64,000 nucleotides of DNA from Streptomyces sp. MST-110588 (GCF_022695595.1 NZ_CP074380.1:5648001-5712000), one strand, 5' to 3'; counted from the stretch's first letter, positions 1 through 10,923 are shown. Notes: generated by a model from the sequence alone, not told the origin. A program made the numbers and translations.

Positions 1-770
1 TCGATCAGCGGCTCGGCGCGCCGGCGCTCGTAGGACAGCAGCGCGGCCAGGGCGGCGACGGCGACCGCGGCGCAGGAGAGGATCAGCGGCGAGGTCCAGC
101 CGGCCTCCGGTGCCTCGATGATCGCGTACGTCACCGAGCCCAGGAGCACGATCACCAGCACCTGGCCGAGGGGATCCAGGCGGCGCGGACGGGGGGCGCG
201 TGACTCGGGTACGTACCGGAGGGTGAGGAAGAGCGCCAGCGCTCCGATGGGGACGTTGATCCAGAAGATCGAACGCCAGCCGACGGACTCCACCAGCAGC
301 CCGCCCACGATCGGCCCGGCCGCCATGCTGATGCCCACGACACCGCCCCACACCCCAATCGCGCGGGCCCGTTCGCGCGGCTCGGTGAAGGTGTTGGTGA
401 TGATCGACATGGCGACGGGGTTGAGCATCGAGCCGCCGACGGCCTGCACCATACGGAAGACGACCAGCCACCCCAGCGTGGGCGCCAGGCCGCACAGCAG
501 GGAGCCGAGCGAGAAGACCGTCAGCCCGGCCATGAAGACGCGGCGGCGCCCGAGCCGGTCGGCGGTGGAGCCGGCCAGCATCAGGAGCGAGGCCAGGACC
601 AGGGTGTAGGCGTCGATCGTCCACTGCATGCCGGAGACGGAGGCACCCAGCTCCTTCTGCATGGAGGGCAGCGCGACGTTCAGGACGGTGTTGTCGAGGC
701 TGACGATCAGCAGGCTCAGACAGCAGATCATCAGGACGAGCAGACGCCGCCGGTGGCTGGGCTCGGACAT
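1..770 (-). CDS. MFS drug-type transporter (C-terminus outside window)
   Basis: Membrane exporter of the major facilitator superfamily, most like the 14-helix drug:proton antiporters (DHA2). The ATG at 770 gives a first helix ending in LDNTVLNVALP near residue 30, then the loop motif GRRRVFMAGL (motif A) and a helix-5 antiporter stretch with GISMAAGPIVGG (motif C-like). About 256 residues are visible; the C-terminal half lies before base 1. On its own strand a TAGCGT hexamer (777-782) lies exactly six bases before the ATG and I see no ribosome binding site, so the message may be leaderless. It is divergent from dus. The substrate cannot be told from the sequence. Confidence 0.85.
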   Translation of the reverse strand, partial: MSEPSHRRRLLVLMICCLSLLIVSLDNTVLNVALPSMQKELGASVSGMQWTIDAYTLVLASLLMLAGSTADRLGRRRVFMAGLTVFSLGSLLCGLAPTLGWLVVFRMVQAVGGSMLNPVAMSIITNTFTEPRERARAIGVWGGVVGISMAAGPIVGGLLVESVGWRSIFWINVPIGALALFLTLRYVPESRAPRPRRLDPLGQVLVIVLLGSVTYAIIEAPEAGWTSPLILSCAAVAVAALAALLSYERRRAEPLI

Positions 771-1001
771 ACTTGAACGCTACAACGAGTTTGCGCCCGG
801 GGGCACAAGGTGTGCCGCGGAGTGCGGGACAATGGGAGGTCGTTCCTGCCCGTGGGCCCGTGACGGGGCCCTCAGCCCGGGGCGGGGCGCCCATGAGCCC
901 GCGAAGCCCGCGAGCTCGTGAACCCGCGGGCCCGCAAAGCGCGCGGGCCCGCGACGAGGCGCCCGACGTCCCGACGAACCGCCGAAGGAAAACCGCTCCC
1001 C

Positions 1002-2195
1002 ATGACTTTGCTGAAGATCGGCCCGCACGCGGTGCAGCCGCCGGTGGTGCTCGCACCGATGGCCGGGATCACCAACGCCCCCTTCCGGACGCTGTGCCGG
1101 GAGTTTTCCGGCGGCAAGGGGCTGTTCGTCAGCGAGATGATCACCACCCGGGCGCTGGTCGAGCGCAACGAGAAGACCATGCAGCTCATCCACTTCGACG
1201 AGACCGAGAAACCGCGCTCGATCCAGCTCTACGGCGTGGACCCGGACACCGTCGGCAAGGCGGTCCGCATGATCGCCGAGGAGGACCTCGCCGACCACAT
1301 CGACCTGAACTTCGGCTGCCCGGTCCCCAAGGTCACCCGTCGCGGCGGCGGCTCGGCGCTCCCGTACAAGCGGCACCTGCTGCGCGCGATCCTGCGCGAG
1401 GCCGTGGCCAACGCCGGTGACCTGCCGGTGACCATGAAGATGCGCAAGGGCATCGACGACGATCACATCACCTACCTGGACGCGGGCCGGATCGCGGTGG
1501 AGGAGGGCGTCACGGCGATCGCGCTGCACGGGCGGACGGCGGCGCAGCACTACGGCGGTACGGCCGACTGGGAGGCCATCGCCCGCCTCAAGGAGCACGT
1601 CCCGGAGATCCCGGTGCTGGGCAACGGCGACATCTGGTCCGCGCACGACGCGGTGCGGATGATGCGCGAGACCGGCTGCGACGGGGTGGTCGTGGGGCGC
1701 GGCTGCCTGGGGCGGCCGTGGCTCTTCGGGGACCTGGTGGCGGCGTTCGAGAGCGGTGGTACGGGAGCCACCGGCGCCGACGACAGCCCGGCCCGGGCGG
1801 AGGACGGCTCGGTTCCGGCGGAGGACGGCTTCGCGCGGCCGACGCTCAAGGAGGTCGCACGGGTGATGCGGCGGCACGCCCAGCTCCTGGGCGAGTGGCT
1901 GGGGGACGAGGCGCGGGGCGTCATCGACTTCCGTAAGCACGTCGCCTGGTACACCAAGGGCTTCTCCATCGGCTCCGAACTCCGTAAGAAGCTGGCGATC
2001 ACCTCTTCTCTGGATGAACTGGACGCTCTGATGAGCGAGCTGGATCTGGACCAGCCCTGGCCGGTGGGCGCGGACGGGCCGCGCGGCCGTACGTCCGGAC
2101 GCAACCGTGTCGTGCTGCCGGACGGGTGGCTGGATGATCCGTACGACTGCGCGGGGGTCGGGGCCGAGGCGGAACTGGACACCTCGGGGGGCTGA
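1002..2195 (+). CDS. dus: tRNA-dihydrouridine synthase (Dus family)
   Basis: FMN-dependent enzyme that reduces uridine to dihydrouridine in tRNA D-loops, using NAD(P)H. The 397-residue protein shows the FMN-barrel signature APMAGITNAPFR near the N-terminus, the catalytic cysteine in NFGCPVPK, LHGRTAAQHYGG, and GNGDIW in the phosphate-binding strand. I chose ATG 1002 because GAAGGA lies about 12 bases upstream and the protein then starts as in the family (MTLLKIGPHAVQPPVVLAPM); an in-frame upstream start at 918 would add a low-complexity tail. A short non-family insert (about 20 residues rich in Ala, Glu and Asp) sits near residue 255. Older annotation would call it NifR3-like. Confidence 0.93.
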   Translation: MTLLKIGPHAVQPPVVLAPMAGITNAPFRTLCREFSGGKGLFVSEMITTRALVERNEKTMQLIHFDETEKPRSIQLYGVDPDTVGKAVRMIAEEDLADHIDLNFGCPVPKVTRRGGGSALPYKRHLLRAILREAVANAGDLPVTMKMRKGIDDDHITYLDAGRIAVEEGVTAIALHGRTAAQHYGGTADWEAIARLKEHVPEIPVLGNGDIWSAHDAVRMMRETGCDGVVVGRGCLGRPWLFGDLVAAFESGGTGATGADDSPARAEDGSVPAEDGFARPTLKEVARVMRRHAQLLGEWLGDEARGVIDFRKHVAWYTKGFSIGSELRKKLAITSSLDELDALMSELDLDQPWPVGADGPRGRTSGRNRVVLPDGWLDDPYDCAGVGAEAELDTSGG

Positions 2196-2313
2196 GAGCG
2201 GCGTGATTCTCGCCACCCTTGATAGGGGTTGCGCTCAGATGAGCACCTAGCGAGGGGCTCTATCTCTCCAAAGTGTGGCACTGGGTGCCATGCTCACCGA
2301 GTTCAGTTGATCA

Positions 2314-2344
2314 CCACTTCGATCACCCTTCGTGATCGAAGTGG
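2314..2344. promoter_or_regulatory. Perfect 13-bp inverted repeat between dus and ppdK
   Basis: CCACTTCGATCAC (2314-2326) and its exact reverse complement (2332-2344) are separated by a 5-base loop, CCTTC. It lies 118 bases after dus and 187 bases before the chosen ppdK start. A short pyrimidine/T stretch follows. It could end the dus transcript, act as an operator for ppdK, or form a hairpin in a long ppdK leader. A second, weaker palindrome TGGCAC-TGG-GTGCCA lies at 2276-2290. Confidence 0.55.
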
Positions 2345-2530
2345 CGTTTCTCCTTGCGCACAGGAGTTATGCCTTCATTTCTTGAAGATGGGGCTTGGCA
2401 GGGTGTGACTTTCGATCTGCTGGCGGACGGCTGGTTAAGGGCGCATGTCGACCGAGTGGACGTACCCAGACACCTTCGATCTGGGTATGTTCCTCGCCGT
2501 CAGGGCAGCCGTCCGGAGGAGTCCAGTCCC

Positions 2531-5266
<2,736 letters not shown>

Positions 5267-5345
5267 CCCACGGAAACCGGAAGCCATACCGGAGCCGGTG
5301 GCCGGGCGCCTTGTGTGACCCTCAGCCTCGCCACCGGCACTCCAT

Positions 5346-5384
5346 GAGGGCGGCACCTTGTGCGGAGGTGCCGCCCTCGCTTTT
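5346..5384 (+). terminator. Intrinsic terminator after ppdK
   Basis: GAGGGCGGCACC (5346-5357) pairs perfectly with GGTGCCGCCCTC (5367-5378) around a 9-base loop and is followed by GCTTTT. The same stem and tail recur at 7625-7662. Confidence 0.85.
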
Positions 5385-5442
5385 GTCCCACGGCTTTGTC
5401 GCACGACCTCACAGAAGCAAACCTGCTGGAACACCGTCCGAC

Positions 5443-5570
5443 CAGCAGCTTCCCTGCTGTGAAGTCCGCCCGCCCCAGGGCGACTTGCTCAGCAGCCAAC
5501 CTGCTGGGTACATGGCTCCTCAGCAGCTTCCCTGCTGAGTAGCCGACTGCTCAGCAGCAGCCTGCCTGCT
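5443..5570. repeat. Array of four small CAGCAG-N5-CTGCTG hairpins
   Basis: Three copies of CAGCAG, five bases, CTGCTG are found at 5443-5459, 5490-5506 and 5521-5537, and a shorter AGCAG-CCTGC-CTGCT at 5556-5570. The first and third share the loop CTTCC. They lie between the ppdK terminator and the 3' end of the monooxygenase gene on the other strand. They may end or stabilise the monooxygenase mRNA, or be a small repeat family. Confidence 0.6.
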
Positions 5571-5584
5571 CGCGAGCCGCCTGT

Positions 5585-6703
5585 TCAGCAACCCGTCGGC
5601 GGCAGGAGGTGATCCAGCCCCGCCGCACACTCCTTGGCGTGAGTGCCCGAGCGCGGCAGCATGACGTTCTCGTACGCGCGCACGGCGGCGTCGACGTCGG
5701 GCTCGGCAACCAGGGCGGCGGCGAGTTCCGCGCCGTCGAGCATGGCGAGGTTGGCGCCCAGGCCGAGCGGCGGCATCAGGTGGGCCGCGTCGCCCAGCAG
5801 GGTGACGCCGGGGACGTGCTCCCACAGGTGCGGGGCGGGCAGCGCGAACAGCCGCCGGTGGACGAACCCGCTGTCACTGTGGCGCAGGACGTAGCGCAGG
5901 CTCTCGTCCCAGCTCTCGTACCGCTTCAGCAGGTACTCGCGTACGGCCTCGGTGTCCGCGAAGTTCAGGCCGGCGCTCTCCTGCCAGTCCCGCGGAGCGC
6001 GCAGGGCGAGGTGCACACGGATGTGGCCGTTGCTGTTGCGCTGGGCGAACAGCGCCGTGCCGTTGTCCTTGGCGACCATGGTGCCGCTGCCGACCAACCG
6101 CGCGAGAGTGGGGTGGCGGGTGTCGCAGTCGTCGAGGCCGGTCTCGATGAAGGTGACGCCGGTGTAGCCGGGTACGCCGTCCGAGACGGCCGGGCGGACC
6201 CGTGACCAGGCCCCGTCGGCACCGACGACCAGATCGAAGTCCTCCCTGCCGCCGTCCTCGAAGCGCAGTCCGCAGGTGCCTTCCTCGCCGTTCGGTATGG
6301 CCTCGCGCACCGCGCGGCCCCATCGGACGGTGCCCGGCGCCAGGGAATCCAGCAGTAGACCGCGCAACTGGCCGCGGTCGATCTCCGGCCGCTCCTCGCC
6401 GTCGTCGTCGGGCATGTCCAGGGGGACGGGGATGGCGGTGGCGGGATCCACGGCCCGCCAGTCCTGCCCCTCCGGGCGGCACAGCGTACGGAACCCTTCG
6501 TACAGCCCCGCCGCGCGCAGAGCGGTCTGGCCGGTGCCGGGATGCATGTCGAGCGAGCCGCCCTGAGGGCGGTCGTCGGGGGAGGTCTCGCGTTCGAAGA
6601 CGGTGACGGAGCGGCCATGGAGCTGGAGGACGCGGGCGCAAGTGAGGCCGCCGAGGCCGGCGCCGACGATCGCCACACGGGTGTCAGAAGCGGCGGAGTG
6701 CAT
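5585..6703 (-). CDS. FAD-dependent monooxygenase, TetX-like
   Basis: Class A flavoprotein monooxygenase of the group containing the tetracycline-inactivating TetX. The 372-residue protein begins with a Rossmann FAD motif (AIVGAGLGGLTCARVL), has GGSLDMHPGTGQ at the position of GGTLDLHKGSGQ in TetX, EIDRGQLRGLLL, the DG-like LVVGADGAWS, and the second FAD motif GDAAHLMPPLGLGAN. ATG 6703 is chosen because GAAGGG lies about 8 bases upstream and the Rossmann fold starts 10 residues in; an upstream in-frame ATG at 6841 would add a tail crossing the operator region. It is divergent from a TetR regulator that probably controls it. TetX identity is by overall pattern only; other aromatic hydroxylases of this group are possible. 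Confidence 0.85.
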   Translation of the reverse strand: MHSAASDTRVAIVGAGLGGLTCARVLQLHGRSVTVFERETSPDDRPQGGSLDMHPGTGQTALRAAGLYEGFRTLCRPEGQDWRAVDPATAIPVPLDMPDDDGEERPEIDRGQLRGLLLDSLAPGTVRWGRAVREAIPNGEEGTCGLRFEDGGREDFDLVVGADGAWSRVRPAVSDGVPGYTGVTFIETGLDDCDTRHPTLARLVGSGTMVAKDNGTALFAQRNSNGHIRVHLALRAPRDWQESAGLNFADTEAVREYLLKRYESWDESLRYVLRHSDSGFVHRRLFALPAPHLWEHVPGVTLLGDAAHLMPPLGLGANLAMLDGAELAAALVAEPDVDAAVRAYENVMLPRSGTHAKECAAGLDHLLPPTGC

Positions 6704-6812
6704 GGTGCAGTCCCTTCGGAAGGAGCGGCAGGAGAGGAAGGAGCGGGAAATGGGCGAGGCGCGGGAGACGGGGGAGGGGAAGTGGAAGGCGCCGGGAGCC
6801 CGGCCCGTGACC

Positions 6813-6879
6813 AAGAAAGCACACCGACTAAGAAAGTGCAACGACTAAACCTTATGGCTCGCTACACGTTCGTAGTGAG
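6813..6879. promoter_or_regulatory. Divergent promoter/operator region between monooxygenase and tetR
   Basis: Two tandem 17-bp direct repeats, beginning AAGAAAG and ending CGACT (6813-6829 and 6830-6846, 14 of 17 identical), are followed by an inverted repeat CTCGCTAC-N6-GTAGTGAG (6858-6879, 7 of 8 pairs). These are plausible TetR-family operator sites covering both promoters. The region is noticeably less GC-rich than its surroundings. Confidence 0.5.
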
Positions 6880-6903
6880 TGTGCTTTGAGGTACGGTGAG
6901 CCG

Positions 6904-7485
6904 GTGACCGAACCGATGGGGCGCCGCGAGCGCAAGAAGGCCCAGACGCGCCAGGCGCTGGCCGACGCCGCACTGCGGCTCTTCCTCGACCGTGGCTATG
7001 ACCAGGTCGGCGTCAAGGAGGTCGCGGACGCCGCCGACGTCTCGGTGACGACCTTGTTCAAGCACTTCCCCAGCAAAGAGGCGCTCGTCTTCGACCTGGA
7101 CGACGACCGCGAGAGGGAACTGGTCGCCGCGGTGCGCGACCGCGCGCCGGGGCAGACGATCCCCCAGGCCCTGCGGGACTTCGCCCTACGGACCCAGTCC
7201 CACATGGAGGACCCGCAGACGGCCGCTTTCTTCCGCATGGTGCGCGACGCCCCAGCTCTGCGCGATTACGCCCGCCGCATATGGCTGCGCCACGAAGTGG
7301 CCGTGGCCCGCGCCATCGCCGAGGAGGTCGGCGCCCCCGAAGACGACGCCGCCTGCGCCGCACTGGCCCACTTCGCCATCGAGGCCCACGACCTCATCCA
7401 GCGGCACCCGGACCCCCGGCGTGCCATTGAGGAGATCTTCGCCCTCCTCGAACGCGGCTGGTCATCCGTCCACCCGGACAACTGA
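6904..7485 (+). CDS. TetR family transcriptional regulator
   Basis: DNA-binding repressor of about 193 residues. The N-terminal helix-turn-helix is clear: RRERKKAQTRQALADAALRL, then VGVKEVADAADVSVTTLFKHF. The C-terminal ligand domain is helical and unassigned. GTG 6904 is chosen with GAGG 12 bases upstream; TTG 6886 and ATG 6916 are in frame and possible. The divergent layout with the TetX-like monooxygenase is typical of a local repressor that senses the enzyme's substrate. The stop codon region (AACTGA) has been copied into the tandem repeats that follow. Confidence 0.9.
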   Translation: MTEPMGRRERKKAQTRQALADAALRLFLDRGYDQVGVKEVADAADVSVTTLFKHFPSKEALVFDLDDDRERELVAAVRDRAPGQTIPQALRDFALRTQSHMEDPQTAAFFRMVRDAPALRDYARRIWLRHEVAVARAIAEEVGAPEDDAACAALAHFAIEAHDLIQRHPDPRRAIEEIFALLERGWSSVHPDN

Positions 7486-7500
7486 TCCACCTCGGCCCGG

Positions 7501-7560
7501 CGACTGGCCGCCCGGCCCGGCAACTGACCGCCCGGCCCGGCAACTGACCGCCCGGCCCGG
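7501..7560. repeat. 20-bp tandem repeat, three copies, just after tetR
   Basis: Three exact-phase 20-bp units (7501-7520, 7521-7540, 7541-7560), the last two identical and carrying CAACTGACCG and CCCGGCCCGG. A degenerate fourth copy overlaps the tetR stop codon (7481-7500), so the array seems to have grown from the 3' end of the gene. The rest of the 7486-7945 gap holds the terminator at 7625 and a GTACC...GGTAC palindrome at 7808-7826; I see no gene in it. Confidence 0.8.
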
Positions 7561-7624
7561 CGGCCGGTGCTCCGGACCCGGCGCCGGCCGGCTTCCGTAC
7601 GCACGTCAGGACGCAGCACGAAAC

Positions 7625-7662
7625 GAGGGCGGCACCTGTGCGGAGGTGCCGCCCTCGCTTTT
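7625..7662 (+). terminator. Intrinsic terminator after tetR (copy of the one after ppdK)
   Basis: The stem GAGGGCGGCACC (7625-7636) / GGTGCCGCCCTC (7645-7656) with loop TGTGCGGA and tail GCTTTT is identical to the ppdK terminator except for one base less in the loop. Confidence 0.85.
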
Positions 7663-7945
7663 CTCCGGACTCCCCCCTCGGGAGTTGCCGCCTCCCATGT
7701 CGGCCTGGCAGGCGGCCTTCGGCGGCGAATGCTGAGCGGTCGGTTATTGGCTCGTCACCCCCCACGGGATCGAGCAAGCCGGTCCATTCGCACCGCCGTC
7801 GAATTGAGTACCAGCTTTCCCGGTACGCGGGCGTGGCGCGACCCCTTTCAAGTGTGGCCAAAAGGGCGTGGTGACAGCGCGTGTCTGCGTGCATACTCGG
7901 ATGGCCGGGGGCCGACTACGGATGCCATTGGTGGGGGTAGGTTCG

Positions 7946-8935
7946 GTGTTACGTGTCCATTTCAGTGGACTCGATCTGGCCCGGGTGCGCATTGCCGCGC
8001 GCCCTGACGTGCTATGGGAGACCATTTTAAGTTTCCACCGACTGCGCGACAGGCGAGCCGGCCTGGCCTTCGGCAATTGGCGCTCCGAAACACGCTGCCG
8101 GTTGAACGGTGAAACACGGCTGCTCGCGCCGCTCGTTCCCACCCGGGGCTATTTCCCCGATTTCCTGACGCCGCCCGAAGGGCTGCACGGCATCGGCGAG
8201 GCGCTGGAAGCGGTGCGCGCGACCCCGGTCGAGCGACTTCACGCCGAACTTTCCCGGCTGCCCAGTGCCCGGCCGCTTCCGGCATGGATACAGGCGATGC
8301 GGGAAGGCGAATCCCGTCCGCTGGGACGGCTGGCCGGGGTGCTGCACAGTTATTACGAGGCGGCCGTCGCCCCGTACTGGCCACGGGTCCGGGCCCGCGT
8401 CGAGGCGGACCGTGCCAGCCGCGGCCGGGCCCTGGTGGACGGCGGCGCCGACCAACTGCTCGGCTCGCTGCCGCCGACGATGCGCTGGCGCTCCCCGGTG
8501 CTGGAGGTCGACTATCCCGTCGACCGCGATCTGCACCTGCACGGCCGGGGGTTGCTGCTGCTGCCGTCCTTCTTCTGCCGTGGCGCTCCCGTGACGTTCC
8601 ACAACCCGGACCTCACCCCGGTCCTGGTCTATCCCATCGAGCGCACCGCCCCGCGCGTGGTGCCGCCGCCGGTCCCCGCGCACTCCCTGGGCCGGCTCGT
8701 GGGACGTACCCGTTCGGCGATCCTGCACGGCATCGGCGGCGGCTGCACCACCAGCGAACTGGCCCGCCGGGTGGATGTCTCCCTCGCCTCCGCCAGCCAG
8801 CACGCGACCGTACTGCGCGAGGCCGGCCTGCTGCTGACGCTGCGCCAGGGCAACGCGGTGCTGCACACGCTCACCCCGCTGGGCGCCGCCCTGCTGCGCG
8901 GCGCCGAGCCCGAGGAGTACGAACGCCCGGCGTGA
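7946..8935 (+). CDS. ArsR-like winged-helix regulator with two TTA codons
   Basis: Probable DNA-binding regulator of about 329 residues. The last third has the winged helix of ArsR-type proteins (GGCTTSELARRVDVSLAS, then ASQHATVLREAGLL); the first two thirds resemble the N-terminal domain common to streptomycete ArsR-like proteins (LRVHFSGLDLARVRIA, WETILSFHRL). GTG 7946 fits the family start and has a G-rich ribosome binding site about 9 bases upstream. With this start codon 2 is TTA (7949-7951), and a second TTA lies at 8027-8029. In Streptomyces TTA is read only by the bldA tRNA, so translation should depend on developmental stage. The 5' third has more A/T than its neighbours. Confidence 0.85.
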   Translation: MLRVHFSGLDLARVRIAARPDVLWETILSFHRLRDRRAGLAFGNWRSETRCRLNGETRLLAPLVPTRGYFPDFLTPPEGLHGIGEALEAVRATPVERLHAELSRLPSARPLPAWIQAMREGESRPLGRLAGVLHSYYEAAVAPYWPRVRARVEADRASRGRALVDGGADQLLGSLPPTMRWRSPVLEVDYPVDRDLHLHGRGLLLLPSFFCRGAPVTFHNPDLTPVLVYPIERTAPRVVPPPVPAHSLGRLVGRTRSAILHGIGGGCTTSELARRVDVSLASASQHATVLREAGLLLTLRQGNAVLHTLTPLGAALLRGAEPEEYERPA

Positions 8936-9022
8936 AGAACGCGGACAGGCTTCACGTCGTGGCGGGAACGGGGCGGGGGCGGAGACATCTGGCCCGGGGC
9001 CCGGGCACACCGGCATCGTCCC

Positions 9023-9895
9023 TCAGTCATCGATGCCGGTGCGCTCGACCCCTGCCACGATGTAACGCTGGAACGCAGCGAACACCACCACCAGCGGCAC
9101 GATCGAGACGGCCGCCGCGATGAACAGTTCGTGCAGGTTGACGCTCTGGGCGGTGGTGAAGGTGGACAGCGCCACCTGCACCGTCCACGCCTGGCGGTCC
9201 TGTCCGATGACCAGCGGCCACAGGAACGCGTTCCAGGCGCCGATGAAGACGATCGTGCCGACGGCCGCGAAGACGGGCCGCGAGTTGGGCACGACCACCT
9301 TCCAGTACGTACGCCAGTAGCCCAGGCCGTCCACCCGTGCCGCGTCCTCCAGTTCCCTGGGGAAACCCAGGAAGTACTGCCGGAAGATGAAGCAGGCGAA
9401 CGCGCTGAAGAGGGTCGGGATGATCAGCCCGCGCAGGGTGGAGATCCAGCCGAGCGAGGAGACCAGGACGAAGCTCGGTACGAAGGTGACGGCGGCCGGG
9501 ACCATGAGCGTGCCCAGGATCGCGTAGAAGACGGCGTTGGCGTGCCGGTAGGGGATGCGGGCCAGCCCGTACCCGGCGAGGGAGGCCAGCAGGACCGTAC
9601 CGAGTGTGGTGAAGACGGCGATCAGCGTGGAGTTCAGCAGCGCCCGGGCCATCGGCAGGTTCGGGTCGTCGAAGACCTCGGTGAGGTTGGACCACTGCAC
9701 CTCGCGCGGGAAGAACGTCCAGTGGGGCGAGGTGATGTCCTGCTCGGTGGCCAGCCCGTTGCGTACCAGGAGGTAGAAGGGGATCAGGAACAGCAGCGCC
9801 AGCGCGATCAGCAGTACTACGCGCAGCGCCCGCCCCACCCGCGCCGACGCGTCGTACCGGTCGTACGCGTCATGCTTCCGTGGCAACCGTGTCAT
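9023..9895 (-). CDS. Sugar ABC transporter permease (second subunit)
   Basis: Inner-membrane permease of a carbohydrate (CUT1, MalG-like) ABC importer, about 290 residues with six predicted helices. The EAA loop that contacts the ATPase reads ELEDAARVDGLGYWRTYWKVVVP. Two in-frame ATGs compete: 9901, which overlaps the stop of the upstream permease as ATGA, and 9895. I chose 9895 because GGAGG then has a spacing of about 7; at 9901 it would touch the start codon. It is the last gene of a three-gene operon (binding protein - permease - permease). No ATPase gene is nearby, as is usual in Streptomyces, where a shared MsiK serves many such importers. Confidence 0.9.
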   Translation of the reverse strand: MTRLPRKHDAYDRYDASARVGRALRVVLLIALALLFLIPFYLLVRNGLATEQDITSPHWTFFPREVQWSNLTEVFDDPNLPMARALLNSTLIAVFTTLGTVLLASLAGYGLARIPYRHANAVFYAILGTLMVPAAVTFVPSFVLVSSLGWISTLRGLIIPTLFSAFACFIFRQYFLGFPRELEDAARVDGLGYWRTYWKVVVPNSRPVFAAVGTIVFIGAWNAFLWPLVIGQDRQAWTVQVALSTFTTAQSVNLHELFIAAAVSIVPLVVVFAAFQRYIVAGVERTGIDD

Positions 9896-9897
9896 GG

Positions 9898-10923
9898 TCA
9901 TTCCTCCCTGCGCCCCAGGCCGAACCAGCGGGCCTGCGCCACGGTCGCCACCGCGATGATCAGCGCCAGGACCACCGCGCCCGCGCTGCCCAGCCCCAGG
10001 TTCTGTTCCTTCCCCAACGCCGTGTAGTACAGGTAGACCAGCGGCGGCCGGGCGTAGGGCGGGTAACCGCGGGCGTCCGACAGCAGGTTGTAGAACTCGT
10101 CGAACGCCTGGAACGCGTTGATCACCAGCAGCAGTACGACGGCGACCGAGGTCGCGCGCAACTGCGGAAAGGTGATGTACCGGAAGACCTGCCAGCCCGG
10201 CCGGGCGCCGTCCACCGCTGCCGCCTCGTACAGCCGCGGGGAGATCCGCTGGAGCCCGGCCAGGAAGAGGATCATGTAGAAACCGGCCTGGAGCCAGAGC
10301 CGTACCGTCACGATCACCAGCCAGTACCAGGGCGGGTCGGTGGTCGACAGCCAGGCCGTCTGGTCGGAGCCGAACCACCCCAGGACCGTGTTGGCCAGCC
10401 CGAACCGTACCCCGTTGAAGATCGACAGCTTCCAGATCAGCGCCGCGACGACATACGAGCAGGCGGTCGGCAGGAAGAAGACGGAACGGAAGAACGCCTG
10501 GGCGACGCGCAGCCGGTTGACCATCAGGGCCAGCGCCAGCGACAGCGCGAACGTTGCCGGAACGATGAAGAGCGTGAAGAGCACGAACGTGCCCAGACTG
10601 CTCAAGAACGCGTCGTCGCCCAGAATCGCCGTGTAGTTGCCCAGTCCCACGAAGTCCGTCGGGCTGACGGTGTTGTGCGCGTCGAAGAAACTGAGGTACA
10701 CGCTCCACAGCAGCGGTACGTACGTGAACAGCCCCAGTCCGGCCGCGAACGGCCCGACGAACACCCAGAACCACAACGTACGGTTCCGCCGCCCGGCCGT
10801 CCCCGGCTCCCGCCCCGGACGCGGTTTCGGTCCTGGCCTCCGTTCCGGCCCCGGTCCCGGCCCCGACTCCGGTCCTGGCCCCGCTCCCGGACGGCCGCGA
10901 CGCGCCCTCGCTGCTTCTCTCAC
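9898..10923 (-). CDS. Sugar ABC transporter permease (first subunit)
   Basis: MalF-like permease of a CUT1 importer, 341 residues. A Pro/Gly/Arg-rich cytoplasmic tail of about 45 residues precedes the first helix (LWFWVFVGPFAAGLGLF). The EAA loop reads RLYEAAAVDGARPGWQVFRYITFP. Its GTG start (10923-10921) overlaps the stop of the binding-protein gene as GTGA, and its own stop overlaps an ATG before the next permease as ATGA, so the three are probably translationally coupled. The tail is encoded by a degenerate GGTCCTGGCCCC-like repeat (about 10800-10880), one of many short tandem repeats in this window. Confidence 0.9.
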   Translation of the reverse strand: MREAARARRGRPGAGPGPESGPGPGPERRPGPKPRPGREPGTAGRRNRTLWFWVFVGPFAAGLGLFTYVPLLWSVYLSFFDAHNTVSPTDFVGLGNYTAILGDDAFLSSLGTFVLFTLFIVPATFALSLALALMVNRLRVAQAFFRSVFFLPTACSYVVAALIWKLSIFNGVRFGLANTVLGWFGSDQTAWLSTTDPPWYWLVIVTVRLWLQAGFYMILFLAGLQRISPRLYEAAAVDGARPGWQVFRYITFPQLRATSVAVVLLLVINAFQAFDEFYNLLSDARGYPPYARPPLVYLYYTALGKEQNLGLGSAGAVVLALIIAVATVAQARWFGLGRREE

